Below the pieces are notes generated by a model. That model had not been told where the DNA came from. It worked only from the letters and a program-made list of their open reading frames with translations, and ran no database searches. Below are positions 46,986 to 58,509 of a DNA stretch of 64,000 bases, piece by piece. Numbering within the stretch: position 1 is the first letter of the stretch; the number at the start of each line of letters is the position of its first letter. The stretch is from Rhynchosporium graminicola (Eukaryota > Ascomycota > Leotiomycetes > Helotiales > Ploettnerulaceae): the NCBI GenBank assembly GCA_900074885.1, contig FJUW01000006.1:313884-377883 (forward strand), read 5' to 3'. Position numbers and translations under genes: made by a program.

Positions 46986-47674
46986 AGTATTAAGTAAGCG
47001 AGGCTAAGCGAAAGTAATAGAATACTTGAAAGTTATAGAAGAAGCGAAAGTCGAAATCGAATTCTAAAGAAGCTGAAAGATTAAAGAGAGTTAGATATCT
47101 TCGTTAAGTAGATATAGAAAGTATTAAATTAAAGGTTCTAATAGAGGAAAGTCGATTCTGCTAAAGGGGATAAATTATACCGGGGTATAAGGATTACGAG
47201 TCGAAGTCCGATAATTTCCGTTAGGGTAATAAGCTATTTTATCTTAGCCTAAAAGTAAGGTTTTTCGCTATTAGAGCTACTTTCGGAAGGTTAAAGTCGG
47301 ATAAGGAGATAATAAATATTAAGGCCTATAGGGAAGTTTCTACTTAAAATTCGTCTACTATTTTACTTCGTACGCACGAAAGAACGAGTTTCGAAGTATC
47401 CGAGAGTAACTTCGTAGTAAAACTAATACTTCTAAGGCTGAATTATATTCAAATTCCTAGCTATCTAAGAGATCTCTAGAATCTTAGCTCTTTTAAAAAC
47501 CTAACTATCGAATTCGTAATTAATAGTACTAATTATTTCCGTATAATTCCGAAAATCTAAGGTAAGTAGAGATAACTTAGCGAAAAGCTCCCTAGTAGTC
47601 GTACGTGCAAATCGAGTTTTCTAAGTAAGATATTATTTAATACTATCCCTAGTAGTCTTAATCTTTCTATTTAA
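46986..47674 (-). other. H 5' leader
   Basis: No ORF is evident. A stretch reading ctatctaagagatctctaga (near 47461-47480) and the 20 bp next to the LTR match the family-B leader, which suggests a shared primer-binding and packaging region. Confidence 0.45.
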
Positions 47675-47876
47675 TATAATAATATAAGACTTAAAGTAAT
47701 ATATAAGTAAGAATAAATAAGTAGGAAAGCTAAGAGCGATCTTATATAGTCTAGTATAAAGGAAACAGAAAGATATAGAGCTCTAAAGGAGTCTGCACCT
47801 TCTATATATATAAGGAGGGTATACCTAAGGCACCGATACTGGCCCGTATCTGCCACGTATACTATGCGCTGTCATA
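47675..47876 (-). repeat. H right (5') LTR
   Basis: This is the 202-bp partner of 38254-38455, with the less mutated terminus gctgtcata before tctct. Confidence 0.9.
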
Positions 47877-47881
47877 TCTCT

Positions 47882-48202
47882 AGGGCAAATCATAAAGGCT
47901 GGAAGCGTTCTCTTTCTATCGCTACGTATAGTTTCTATAATAGTAACTATTTTACGGCTTCCTTGTATAGGTGTATATAGCGTATTTACACTCTTTAGAA
48001 TAACTACACTCTCTGCGTATAGGAGGGCCCCTTATATATCAGATTCGTCTATATTTAGTACTCTCTTTCCTTATATGATATTCAGCTTTAATAACTCCTT
48101 CTTAAGTGCTCTAAACTACTCTATAACCTCTTCTTCTGTATACGGCTCTACGCGTATAGCCTCTATAGGCTTTATCTTAATCGAATAGAGGTCGGGATAA
48201 TT
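47882..48202 (-). pseudogene. P transposase, middle part with first catalytic Asp
   Basis: This lies between B4 and H. The minus strand reads about 105 residues with only a few TAG/TAA. It includes the first catalytic motif NIDES (48041-48055; Asp codon 48047-48049) and a following KIVTIIETI strand. The frame continues across H at 38248. Confidence 0.8.
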
Positions 48203-48207
48203 ACGAA

Positions 48208-48475
48208 TATAACGACATAAGACTCAAGGCAGTATATAAATAAGAATAAACGAGTAGGGAAGCTAAGAGCGATCTTATATAGTCTACTACGAAGGAAACA
48301 AAAAGATAAGGAAGGAAGAAGAAGAGAGATAGAATATAAAGCACCTTATATATATATACCGGTACTAGTCCGATACTATACTAAGTCGGATACTAGTTCT
48401 GCTGGGATACCTATAAACTTAGGCCCTATTATCTATCCTTCTTCTTATATAATATTCAGGTGAGCTATTATTATA
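48208..48475 (-). repeat. B4 left (3') LTR
   Basis: This LTR is 268 bp and is followed by the C-rich polypurine complement at 48480-48487. Confidence 0.92.
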
Positions 48476-48499
48476 TTACTCCCCCCCTAAGAAGAGCTT

Positions 48500-49931
48500 A
48501 ACCCTAAGCTCGGAAGGTTATAATTTATACTAGAATTAGTCTTTATTATAACTGTTTTCGTCGATATTCGCGTAATAAGCGCTAGCTACTCTTTAGTAAT
48601 AGTAAATTCTTTATTAAGTTCTAACTAGTTACGTCGCTATAATAGTACTATATTAGTCGTAGCTTCTAAATCGGGCAGTAAGCGATATTTACTTTATCTA
48701 TTTATAGTAGAAGTCGAGTTTAAGTAAGGCGTAAAGTATATAAAAGAAAGGGTTTATTAATATTAGAGCCTTTCCTTTTTATTTATAATAACTACTTTAA
48801 CTTATAAGTTTATTCTCCCTAGACTATAATATAGCTCCTAGAGTAAGTATTATTACTAACTCTTATAGTAGTCTACTATAATCTTATATATTAATCGACC
48901 TAATTAACTCTTCTCTTAATATAAGTAAGTTTCCTATCTTAGTTTTAAGGATAATCCTTAAGTATAATATAGGGGTTTCACGGATCTATAACGCTAACTC
49001 CTATAGTGCTTTTACTAGTTCCTACTAGTACTCTTTCAGCGATATATCGTATATATTACCTATAGTATATTCGCGCTTTCCTTAAGATAAAGTATAATAA
49101 TACTCCTATTTTAGAACTCTTATACTTATTTAATAAGCTTAACTCTAAGCTTTATAAGTATTATTCAGTATTAAAGAGTAGTTATAAGCCTATAGATTAC
49201 TTAAACCTAAATATAAGTATATATACTAATACGTTATAGTTACCTAATTATATTAATATAGAATATACTATTTTATCCGAGTTACTTCCTAGCGGCGAAG
49301 CTAAAGATATAGAGCTGAATCGGGGCGGTATTATAGCTACTTATAAAGCGATTAATCAGATCTATTATCTTACGAAATCTATTACTCTTATTATTATATT
49401 AGAGATTACTACTATATAATTAGTAGAGACTTAAGCTTTAAGGTATTCTATAGAGAAAGTATTTAAGAAGTTAGAGTTTATTAAGGTAATAAGTTAAGAT
49501 CTTAAATCCTTAGATACTAGTATAATACTAATATAATATAGGATCTAGATCTTTTAATAATAGATTTAGCGAAATCTAAGTTAATAGTATAAATAGCGCT
49601 AAAGTAAATAAAAGAGTTAAATAGTATTATATAGGAATTTACGAAGAAAGCTATATTTAAAGCTATAATATCTAATACTAAGGGAAAAAAGAATTTACCT
49701 TCTAGTTCAGAGATAGCGTTAGATCTAGATACTCTTGAACTTTCTCTAAAGAAGAAACCTCGTAGGATTAGCTATTATACTCAGTTTACTATTAGAGCTA
49801 TATTAATAGATTTAAATAAAGAATTAGATATAATAGTTCCGATTCTAAATATTCTAGAATTACTAAGAGCTCCGGAGACCTTAAGAGAGAAAGCTAGTAA
49901 AATAGAAGTAGTTAAAGAAGTAGAGTTTTAG
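48500..49931 (+). pseudogene. B4 antisense ORF (frameshifted)
   Basis: This is homologous to the B2 and B3 ORFs. The interval from the codon at 48631 to the stop at 49929-49931 is one base short, so the frame is broken once. Part of it is repeated after the N at 50761. Confidence 0.5.
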
Positions 49932-50760
49932 ATATAGTATTATTATAAAGTATAATCGGGGGATTATCCTTAGTAATAAATTCTAATACTAGTAACTATA
50001 ATAGCTTATTATCCTCTAAGTAATTATAATTATCTATTCTATCTTCTTAGGCCTTAATCTACTAATCTAGTTTATATAGAGGTCTAGGTTTACTTAAGTT
50101 AGTAATATAGAAGTCTCTAAGCTTATATAAAGTACTTATTAGATTAGAAGCGTTATATTAAGTTAAGTCCGAGTCGTAGCTTAGCTAGCTAACTTAATAC
50201 TTCAGATTACCTCTTAAGAGCTATATAGCGAGTATATCTTATAACTCCTATTCTTCTTAAGTAGTAATAACCTCCGGGAATAGGTTTTATAACTCCTAGC
50301 TTAATAATAAGTCGTCCGAGTCCTTAAAGAGTAATTCGGGAGTAAATATATTATAAATAGAAGATTCTAAGAGTAAATCTAGCTTATAAGAGTATCTGAT
50401 CTTAGCTAAGACTTAGTATAATCCTACTTAGAGACTAGATAGCTTCTTATTTAGCTAGTAATTCTTAAGGTTCCTTATAGAGAGAAATACCTTATCTCTA
50501 ACTTCCTAGTTAATACTATACTATTTCGGGTTAGTTACGGCGCTTATCCTATACTAAGTAGCTAGTATATTAGCTTTTATAACCTTAATAGCGGATTTAG
50601 TACGTTTAGCTAAGGATTTAGTATTAGTATAATTAAGCTTCTCTTATAGTATCGATCCGGTAAGTTACTTCTAGTCTTAGCTATTCTATAGTAATATACT
50701 ATATTTAAGAGTATATAGCGCTATACTAATAGAATCATAAGGCAGAGTTACTTAAGCGCG
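48864..50760. repeat. First copy of an unmerged contig overlap
   Basis: These 1,897 bp recur at 50762-52658 with an exact offset of 1,898, apparently identical apart from a small mismatch cluster at about 52408-52435. They end at a single N. Confidence 0.9.
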
Positions 50761-50761
50761 N

Positions 50762-52658
50762 TATAGTAGTCTACTATAATCTTATATATTAATCGACCTA
50801 ATTAACTCTTCTCTTAATATAAGTAAGTTTCCTATCTTAGTTTTAAGGATAATCCTTAAGTATAATATAGGGGTTTCACGGATCTATAACGCTAACTCCT
50901 ATAGTGCTTTTACTAGTTCCTACTAGTACTCTTTCAGCGATATATCGTATATATTACCTATAGTATATTCGCGCTTTCCTTAAGATAAAGTATAATAATA
51001 CTCCTATTTTAGAACTCTTATACTTATTTAATAAGCTTAACTCTAAGCTTTATAAGTATTATTCAGTATTAAAGAGTAGTTATAAGCCTATAGATTACTT
51101 AAACCTAAATATAAGTATATATACTAATACGTTATAGTTACCTAATTATATTAATATAGAATATACTATTTTATCCGAGTTACTTCCTAGCGGCGAAGCT
51201 AAAGATATAGAGCTGAATCGGGGCGGTATTATAGCTACTTATAAAGCGATTAATCAGATCTATTATCTTACGAAATCTATTACTCTTATTATTATATTAG
51301 AGATTACTACTATATAATTAGTAGAGACTTAAGCTTTAAGGTATTCTATAGAGAAAGTATTTAAGAAGTTAGAGTTTATTAAGGTAATAAGTTAAGATCT
51401 TAAATCCTTAGATACTAGTATAATACTAATATAATATAGGATCTAGATCTTTTAATAATAGATTTAGCGAAATCTAAGTTAATAGTATAAATAGCGCTAA
51501 AGTAAATAAAAGAGTTAAATAGTATTATATAGGAATTTACGAAGAAAGCTATATTTAAAGCTATAATATCTAATACTAAGGGAAAAAAGAATTTACCTTC
51601 TAGTTCAGAGATAGCGTTAGATCTAGATACTCTTGAACTTTCTCTAAAGAAGAAACCTCGTAGGATTAGCTATTATACTCAGTTTACTATTAGAGCTATA
51701 TTAATAGATTTAAATAAAGAATTAGATATAATAGTTCCGATTCTAAATATTCTAGAATTACTAAGAGCTCCGGAGACCTTAAGAGAGAAAGCTAGTAAAA
51801 TAGAAGTAGTTAAAGAAGTAGAGTTTTAGATATAGTATTATTATAAAGTATAATCGGGGGATTATCCTTAGTAATAAATTCTAATACTAGTAACTATAAT
51901 AGCTTATTATCCTCTAAGTAATTATAATTATCTATTCTATCTTCTTAGGCCTTAATCTACTAATCTAGTTTATATAGAGGTCTAGGTTTACTTAAGTTAG
52001 TAATATAGAAGTCTCTAAGCTTATATAAAGTACTTATTAGATTAGAAGCGTTATATTAAGTTAAGTCCGAGTCGTAGCTTAGCTAGCTAACTTAATACTT
52101 CAGATTACCTCTTAAGAGCTATATAGCGAGTATATCTTATAACTCCTATTCTTCTTAAGTAGTAATAACCTCCGGGAATAGGTTTTATAACTCCTAGCTT
52201 AATAATAAGTCGTCCGAGTCCTTAAAGAGTAATTCGGGAGTAAATATATTATAAATAGAAGATTCTAAGAGTAAATCTAGCTTATAAGAGTATCTGATCT
52301 TAGCTAAGACTTAGTATAATCCTACTTAGAGACTAGATAGCTTCTTATTTAGCTAGTAATTCTTAAGGTTCCTTATAGAGAGAAATACCTTATCTCTAAC
52401 TTCCTAGTAAATAATATACAATTTCGGGTAAGTTAAAGCGCTTATCCTATACTAAGTAGCTAGTATATTAGCTTTTATAACCTTAATAGCGGATTTAGTA
52501 CGTTTAGCTAAGGATTTAGTATTAGTATAATTAAGCTTCTCTTATAGTATCGATCCGGTAAGTTACTTCTAGTCTTAGCTATTCTATAGTAATATACTAT
52601 ATTTAAGAGTATATAGCGCTATACTAATAGAATCATAAGGCAGAGTTACTTAAGCGCG
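50762..52658. repeat. Second copy of an unmerged contig overlap
   Basis: This begins straight after the N and repeats 48864-50760. Beyond 52658 it continues into the family-B sequence expected after 50760. B2 and B3 have no such duplication. Confidence 0.9.
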
Positions 52659-55600
52659 ATCTATTATTAGTAATAGTTCGCCCTAATTACTCTAGTAGTA
52701 ATTAACAAAAGATCTAAAGCGTTAGTTAATATACTGATTTATAATCTCTGTTTATCTATCGGTTTACTAGTAGAAAGAGGTAGAGAGCTTAACTTTAACT
52801 CTAATTATATAGTAAAACTCTTATTAGAAGAATAAGACTAGCTAAGCTCCTTAGTTAGATATAATTAACTTAAGAGTATATCTGAAATAATATATCTATT
52901 AGATAAATAATATCGCTATCCTACGAGTATCGATATTATAATAGCACGGTATCGATATAGAGTCTTTCCTTAAGCAGTTAATAAATACTAATATCTTATT
53001 AAATCCTTAGTTATTAAGCAAGAAGTCCTTAAAATCTATAGCTAAGTACTATATAAGGTAGCTAAGTACTAGTAATAAGTAGAGGAATCCTTACTATTTT
53101 ATCTGTTTCAGATAAGAGTACTAATAGAAGTAGTAATTATAAGTATACTATTTTATATCTAATATAAGTCCTTTCTAATAATAATAAGTAGAAATTATTT
53201 CAGCGATCTTACGAGTATTTAGATAAGCAGAGGAAACTTAATCGTAGACTTTACTAATTAAATAGGTATATAGTAAGATATAGCGTTATACGTATAGATA
53301 ACTATTATAAAGTAGTAAACTATTATTAATAGTATAGCTATCTCCTAATATATTTCGTTCCTTAGAGAATAATTCTTAGTTAAATTAGTATAGTTTCTCG
53401 ATTAAATTAAAAGAGTTATATACGAGTTCTAGTAGCGTATTAGTCCTTAGCGATATTAAGTATATATAACTAATTTAATTAATATAATACTTAGCTAGTT
53501 CTATATTAATCTTAGGGACTAGATAATCTAGAGGTAATAAAACCCGAGATCTACTATCCTATTTCTATTATTCCTATATCCTTAGATCTTATTCCTTATA
53601 GCTAAAGATATTAGCTTTAGTATTATCTTTACTAAGCGTATATATAATTTGAAAGTTGAATTCGGAAAGGAATTCTATCTATCTAGCTTACTTACTAGTT
53701 AGGACCTTAGTAGTTATAAAGTATTCTAAGGATTAATAGTCTATATATACGCTAGTATAGCGTTATAGAGATATAAGTTCCGGTCTCTATTTCTAGAAAG
53801 ACTTAATAATAGTATATAGCTCCTTATTATAGATCTTCTAGTTTAGTTTATATCTATTAAGAATATAAGAGTAGAATCTAATTAGATACTACTAGTTATC
53901 TTTATATAATTAAGAGATAACTCTAGCTATTATACTATTAGAAGTATTAGTTTCTAGTTTAATTTATAATTTAGGATCGAAATAGTATAGTTTTTATACT
54001 AATAGTAGCTATTAATATAAATCGTCGAAAGACTTCTTATAATTATTAGTAAAATTCTATAGTATTATAGGCCGAGTAAGTACTAAGAGAGGTTTAGTAA
54101 TAAGGCCGAAATTCCGAATAAATTAATAGTAGAACTTATAGAATCTTAGGAAGGATTTTATAGCTATTACTATTTCGGGGTACTTCTAGTTTACTAATAG
54201 TACTACTTTCTTAGGATCTAGCTCGATTCCGTTAGTAATAATAATATATCTAAGGTATTTAGTCCGAGTAATATAGAATTCGCTTTTCTTAATATCTACT
54301 TAGAGTTTAGTATCTATTAAGTATTATAATACTAATTTAATATATTTCTTATATTCTTAGAGCGTTTCTAAGTATATAAGAATATTATCTAGGTAAGTTA
54401 TATAGAAGTTATCTAAGTAGTCTAATAGTATATTATTTATATATCGCTAGTATATACTAGGTCTATTATAGAGCTTAAAAAGTAATACTTTATATTTATA
54501 AGATCTGAAGCAGGTTCGGAAAGTAGTATATTCCTCGGATTCGAGGTCTATATAGATATAGTTAAATACTACTCGGATATCTAGTTTAGTAAAGATTATT
54601 ATTTTAGATATATAAGTTAAGAGCTTATTAATCCTAGGTATTAAGTAGGAATCCTTTCGAGTGATTATATTAAGCTTATAATAATTAATATAGAAGCGTA
54701 ATCCTCTATTAGCTTTCTTAATAAATAGTATAAGTAATATAAAGGGACTTTAGCTAGATTCGATAAATCCCTTATCTAGGTTCTCTATAAAGTACTCCTT
54801 AGTTACTTATAGTTTATTTATAGATTACTAATATAAAGGCGAATATATATTAAGTAATAGTTCTTCTAGAATAATTTTATAATTATATAAGTAATATAAT
54901 AGAAGAATATTAGAATCTCGCTTAGAAAAAGCTTCCTTAAGGGTATAGTACTATTCCGGTAGCTTTTCGGCTATAAGTTATTTAGTATCAGGATCCTTAA
55001 GAGAATTATTATTTAGATAATCTTATATAAAGTAGTCTATCTTATAGATATTAATAAAGAATAATTCAGAGCTTTTATATTTTATATTAAAGTAAAAAGC
55101 TATAGTACTAATTTAGTAAATCAGAACTAGTTTCTAGATCCTTAGAGGTTAAGAGGAGTACTTATAATAGAGTTTCGGCGCAAGTACTTTTGTTAATAAA
55201 TTCGGAGCGGGAAAGGGTTCGGATTCCTTAGTAATAAGCGGAAATAAGTTAAATAGTAGAGATAATATATTAATATACTATATTACTACTATTTAGTATA
55301 ATTATTATCGGTCTAGCTAGTTTATAGCTAAGTCCCGCGCGTTAGTATCGATTTAGTAAGATCGATTAATACTAGGTTTATAAGGTAATAAAGTTATAAT
55401 TATCTCCTTATCGTATTAGAAAGTAGCTAGATAGCGTTCTAGCTATAGAAGCTTATAGTAGAGCGTATCTAGCTTAACCTGAAATCGTTATATCTATTTA
55501 ATACTAATAATTATATCTTATTATCCTAAATCGAGAAGAATAAAAGAATAATTATAAATACGCTTACTATTAATAGAAAAGTATAAATATATAAAATAAG

Positions 55601-57300
55601 TAATATAAGTTCTAATAGACTATTAGAACTTACGTATTAGAATAGAATAAGATAGTAGCTCGATTTTAATACTAAGGGCCCTTAATAGTTATCTAATAAG
55701 AGTGCGATTAATAAATAAATAACTATTTACTCTAGTATCGATTAAGCTACTTATAGAAACTCTTAGCCCGTTTATACTAACTATAATCAGGTATATGAAT
55801 TACTTACTTCCTATTAGGAAGTTAAAGTCTAAATTAGAGAGATTATACTTATATAGACCTAGGAAGGAGTTTTTACTTAAGCCTTATTATTTCCCTCTAG
55901 TATTAGTCTAGATTCTAAGAGTATATCTTTTACTACTTCTTTAGTTACTTAATCCTCTTCCGGAAATTTATTAATTAATTAAACCTTAAGTAAGTTAGAG
56001 TAATCTAGCTTAATATAACCGAGCTATCTATAATCGTAATACCTAGGGGGTTCTACGGTCGAGGTAGTAGAGCGTTTTAGCGCGGAGAGAGTACTAGATT
56101 ATACCGGGGTAGAGGTATATATATATAATATAAGAGTAGTTTATCGAGGGGCTAAGCTTAAGGACTAGTAAGGAGTAGAACTAGTAGAGGTTATAGTAGT
56201 AATAGTAAGCTTATAGTATTATACCGAGGTAATAGCTTTCTTAGGATAGGTATATTCTAAGTTATAGCGATATTTAGTATTAAAAGAAAGTAAGGATCTA
56301 ACTATAGAAGCGTAGTCCTTATTCTATATTAGTTTAATAATAAGAATTAAAGCGTATAAGGATAATATAATCTTATCTTATATATAGAAGAACTACTCTT
56401 TCTTTTTAATCTTACCTTAGATAATAGTACTTTAAAATCGATTACGAAACTCAGTAAAGGTCTCGCGTATATAGCTAAGTTATTATATTTCTAAGTAGTA
56501 GAAAGCGTTATAATAGTTATCTTCTTCTAAACTAGTAAGAAAGTTCTCTTCTAGTAAGGAGATTATTTCCTTATTAGTCTTAAACTTATTAGTAAGGTAC
56601 TAGAGCGTAAGATACTCTTTAGCTAATCTAGTAACTAGCTCCTATACGAGAACGCGCCGGGAGAAGTCCGTAGGATAGTAATCGGTATTTATAGCTAGCC
56701 GGTCTTATATCGATACTCTTTATTAGAGGAAAGTAAGATCTGACTTATTATCTAAGAGTAGGATCTTCTTAGTAAGATAAGACTTCCTAAGGCGTAATTC
56801 TACTAATTCGGCGCTAGGGGAGAGAGATAGTTTATTAGGAAAAGTATCTTTTCTCTTAGTACTACGTATCGGAATAGAGTTTATTAGCTTATTAAACTCT
56901 ACTATACGTAGAGATTATAGTATTAGTTCTAGTAGGAGAGTCGAAGATAAGCGAGGGACTCTTATAAGGAACTTATCTTATATAGAGATTAGTTTATCTA
57001 TAGTATTTTCTAGAGAGTTATTCTTCTTCTCTTAGTCTACTAATTATTATAAGAAGGAACAGATCAGGTTCGAGTTACTTATAGTAGTAAAAGTACTTAG
57101 CGATTATACTCTTAGTGAATTTCGCTTTTATTTTCCTTTCTCTCTTAGTTAGTACTTCCTTAATAAGGTATTAATATTCTCTAAGGTAAGAGATATTTAG
57201 AGTAAGGAAAAGTATAATAGATTAAGTTCAGAGGTAGAGCGGGGAGAGTCGCGTCGGGTCCCCCTAGAACTAGAGGGGTCTCTAGTTTATTAGTTAGGAG
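51850..57300 (-). pseudogene. B4 gag-pol remnant
   Basis: Same layout as B2 and B3, with the RT motif YLDN at 54384-54395. Its C-terminal ~800 bp also appear in the extra copy at 49950-50760. Confidence 0.82.
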
Positions 57301-57602
57301 CTATTCTAGTAGCTTAAAAAGGGGTATATCAGGGCGATACGTAAAAGTTAAAGTTCCGAGGTATTTATTATACCTTCTTTAAAATCTATCTATAATTCCT
57401 TTATACTAAGGGGATTATTAAAGGAGCGTTAGCGAAGACCTCCTCTATTATACTATTTATGATAAGCTAAATTAAACCTTGATTTATAGTTATCTAAGAG
57501 ATCTCTAGTATCTCGGCTATATATAAGTAGTTATCGAATAACTAACTTAGTAGTAAGATATTATAGTAAGCTAGCTCCGGCTATCTTAATCTTTTTATTT
57601 AA

Positions 57603-57870
57603 TATAACGATATAAGACTTAAGATAATATATAAGTAAGAATAAATAAGTAGAGAGGCTAAGAGCGATCTTATATAATTTACTACGAAAGAAATAAAAAG
57701 ATAAGGAAAGAAGAAGAAGAGAGATAGAGTATAAGGCACCTTATATATATATACCGGTACTAGTCCGATACTATACCGGGTCGGATACTAGTTCTGCCAG
57801 GATACCTATGAACTTAGGCCCTATTATCTATCCTTCTTCTCATGTAACATTCAGGTGAGCTGTCGTCATA
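57603..57870 (-). repeat. B4 right (5') LTR
   Basis: This is the 268-bp partner of 48208-48475; its outer end retains TpG and CpA sites. Confidence 0.92.
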
Positions 57871-57875
57871 ACGAA

Positions 57876-58300
57876 GCTACTTATAGTACTAGGTATCAGA
57901 TAGAGGTAGCTTTAGAGGGTGCTAGGCCTATTAATATAGTTATTAGCAGAAGATTATTCTATTAGTAAGGAGATTATATTATAAGTAGATAAGCGATTAC
58001 TAATTTAACTATCAGATAAGTAGCTCCTATATCTACCTTCTAATAATTATAGTAATATTATATAATTGCCTCCTCCTGTAAGGCAGTAAGGAGCTTATTA
58101 TAGCTACTACTTCCTAGAAATAGCTCCTTCTTTAAGCTACCTTTAGCCTCTATACGCCTCACTCTTATAATAGCTTTAGTAAAAGAATTAATCTTTATAT
58201 CAAATTAACGCGCTACCTTAGAGGGGCGATCTATAGGGTGCGCGATAGACTATAATTTAGCGTCTCGGAAGGCCTTTTCATAGTCCGATTTAGTAGCATG
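57876..58300 (-). pseudogene. P transposase, N-terminal part
   Basis: Reading leftward from about 58300, the frame carries Arg/Lys-rich helices (VRRIEAKGSLKKEL) fitting the helix-turn-helix DNA-binding region of Fot1/CENP-B-type transposases. It reaches the B4 insertion (duplication acgaa) at 57876, and the protein continues at 48202. RIP-type stops are present. Confidence 0.65.
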
Positions 58301-58327
58301 ACTTTGGAAGTAATATTTACTACGGGG

Positions 58328-58506
58328 TACTAGTATTTTAGGCAGAATTAATAAAAACTGAATATTAGTAGTAATATTAAAAGTGGTTAATTTAGATAGT
58401 AGAACGCGTTTTCAAGTATTAAAATTAATAGCTTTTGCATATCAACGGCATTTGCTAACCCCGACAGTAAGCGAGCCCCGAGCGAAACTGAAGGTGGACC
58501 GGCTAG
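58328..58506 (-). repeat. P right terminal inverted repeat
   Basis: This is about 179 bp, the inverted partner of 36752-36932, ending accggctag before the TA duplication. The hairpin arm nearest the end is degraded. Confidence 0.88.
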
Positions 58507-58509
58507 TAA

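Larger units (their letters stand above)
38254..47876 (-). mobile_element. H: short gag-only LTR element related to family B, carrying B3
   Basis: It has 202-bp LTRs (38254-38455 and 47675-47876) and duplication tctct at 38249-38253 and 47877-47881. Without B3 it is about 1.85 kb. The LTR ends, the TATA region, the C-rich stretch next to the left LTR and the leader next to the right LTR match family B, but the LTR middle and the coding region differ. No RT, RNase H or integrase sequence is present. It looks like a non-autonomous partner that could have used family-B enzymes. Confidence 0.85.
48208..57870 (-). mobile_element. B4: family-B element inside P (contains an assembly duplication)
   Basis: LTRs are 48208-48475 and 57603-57870 (268 bp each), with duplication acgaa at 48203-48207 and 57871-57875. 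The apparent length of 9,663 bp exceeds B2 and B3 by the 1,898 bp introduced at the N at 50761; corrected, it is about 7,765 bp. RT YLDN is at 54384-54395. The antisense ORF (about 48500-49931, repeated at about 50762-51829) has lost one base relative to B2 and B3. Confidence 0.92.
36752..58506 (-). mobile_element. P: Fot1/pogo-like (Tc1-mariner) DNA transposon carrying nested LTR elements
   Basis: It is bounded by ~180-bp terminal inverted repeats (36752-36932 and 58328-58506) starting ctagccggt and flanked by a TA duplication (36750-36751, 58507-58508). Removing H and B4 leaves about 2.5 kb with a single transposase on the minus strand in three exon-like pieces. It inserted into A2. It is much less RIPed than the LTR elements, keeping many CpA/TpG sites. 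Confidence 0.9.

Noticed and set aside
47671..47856. Open minus-strand stretch of 61 codons
   Set aside because: It lies wholly within the H right LTR and is hydrophobic by composition; no homologue outside the LTRs.
48864..52658. A 1.9-kb tandem duplication inside B4
   Set aside because: A single N at the joint and exact end-to-end overlap indicate an assembly artefact, so I do not treat it as biology.
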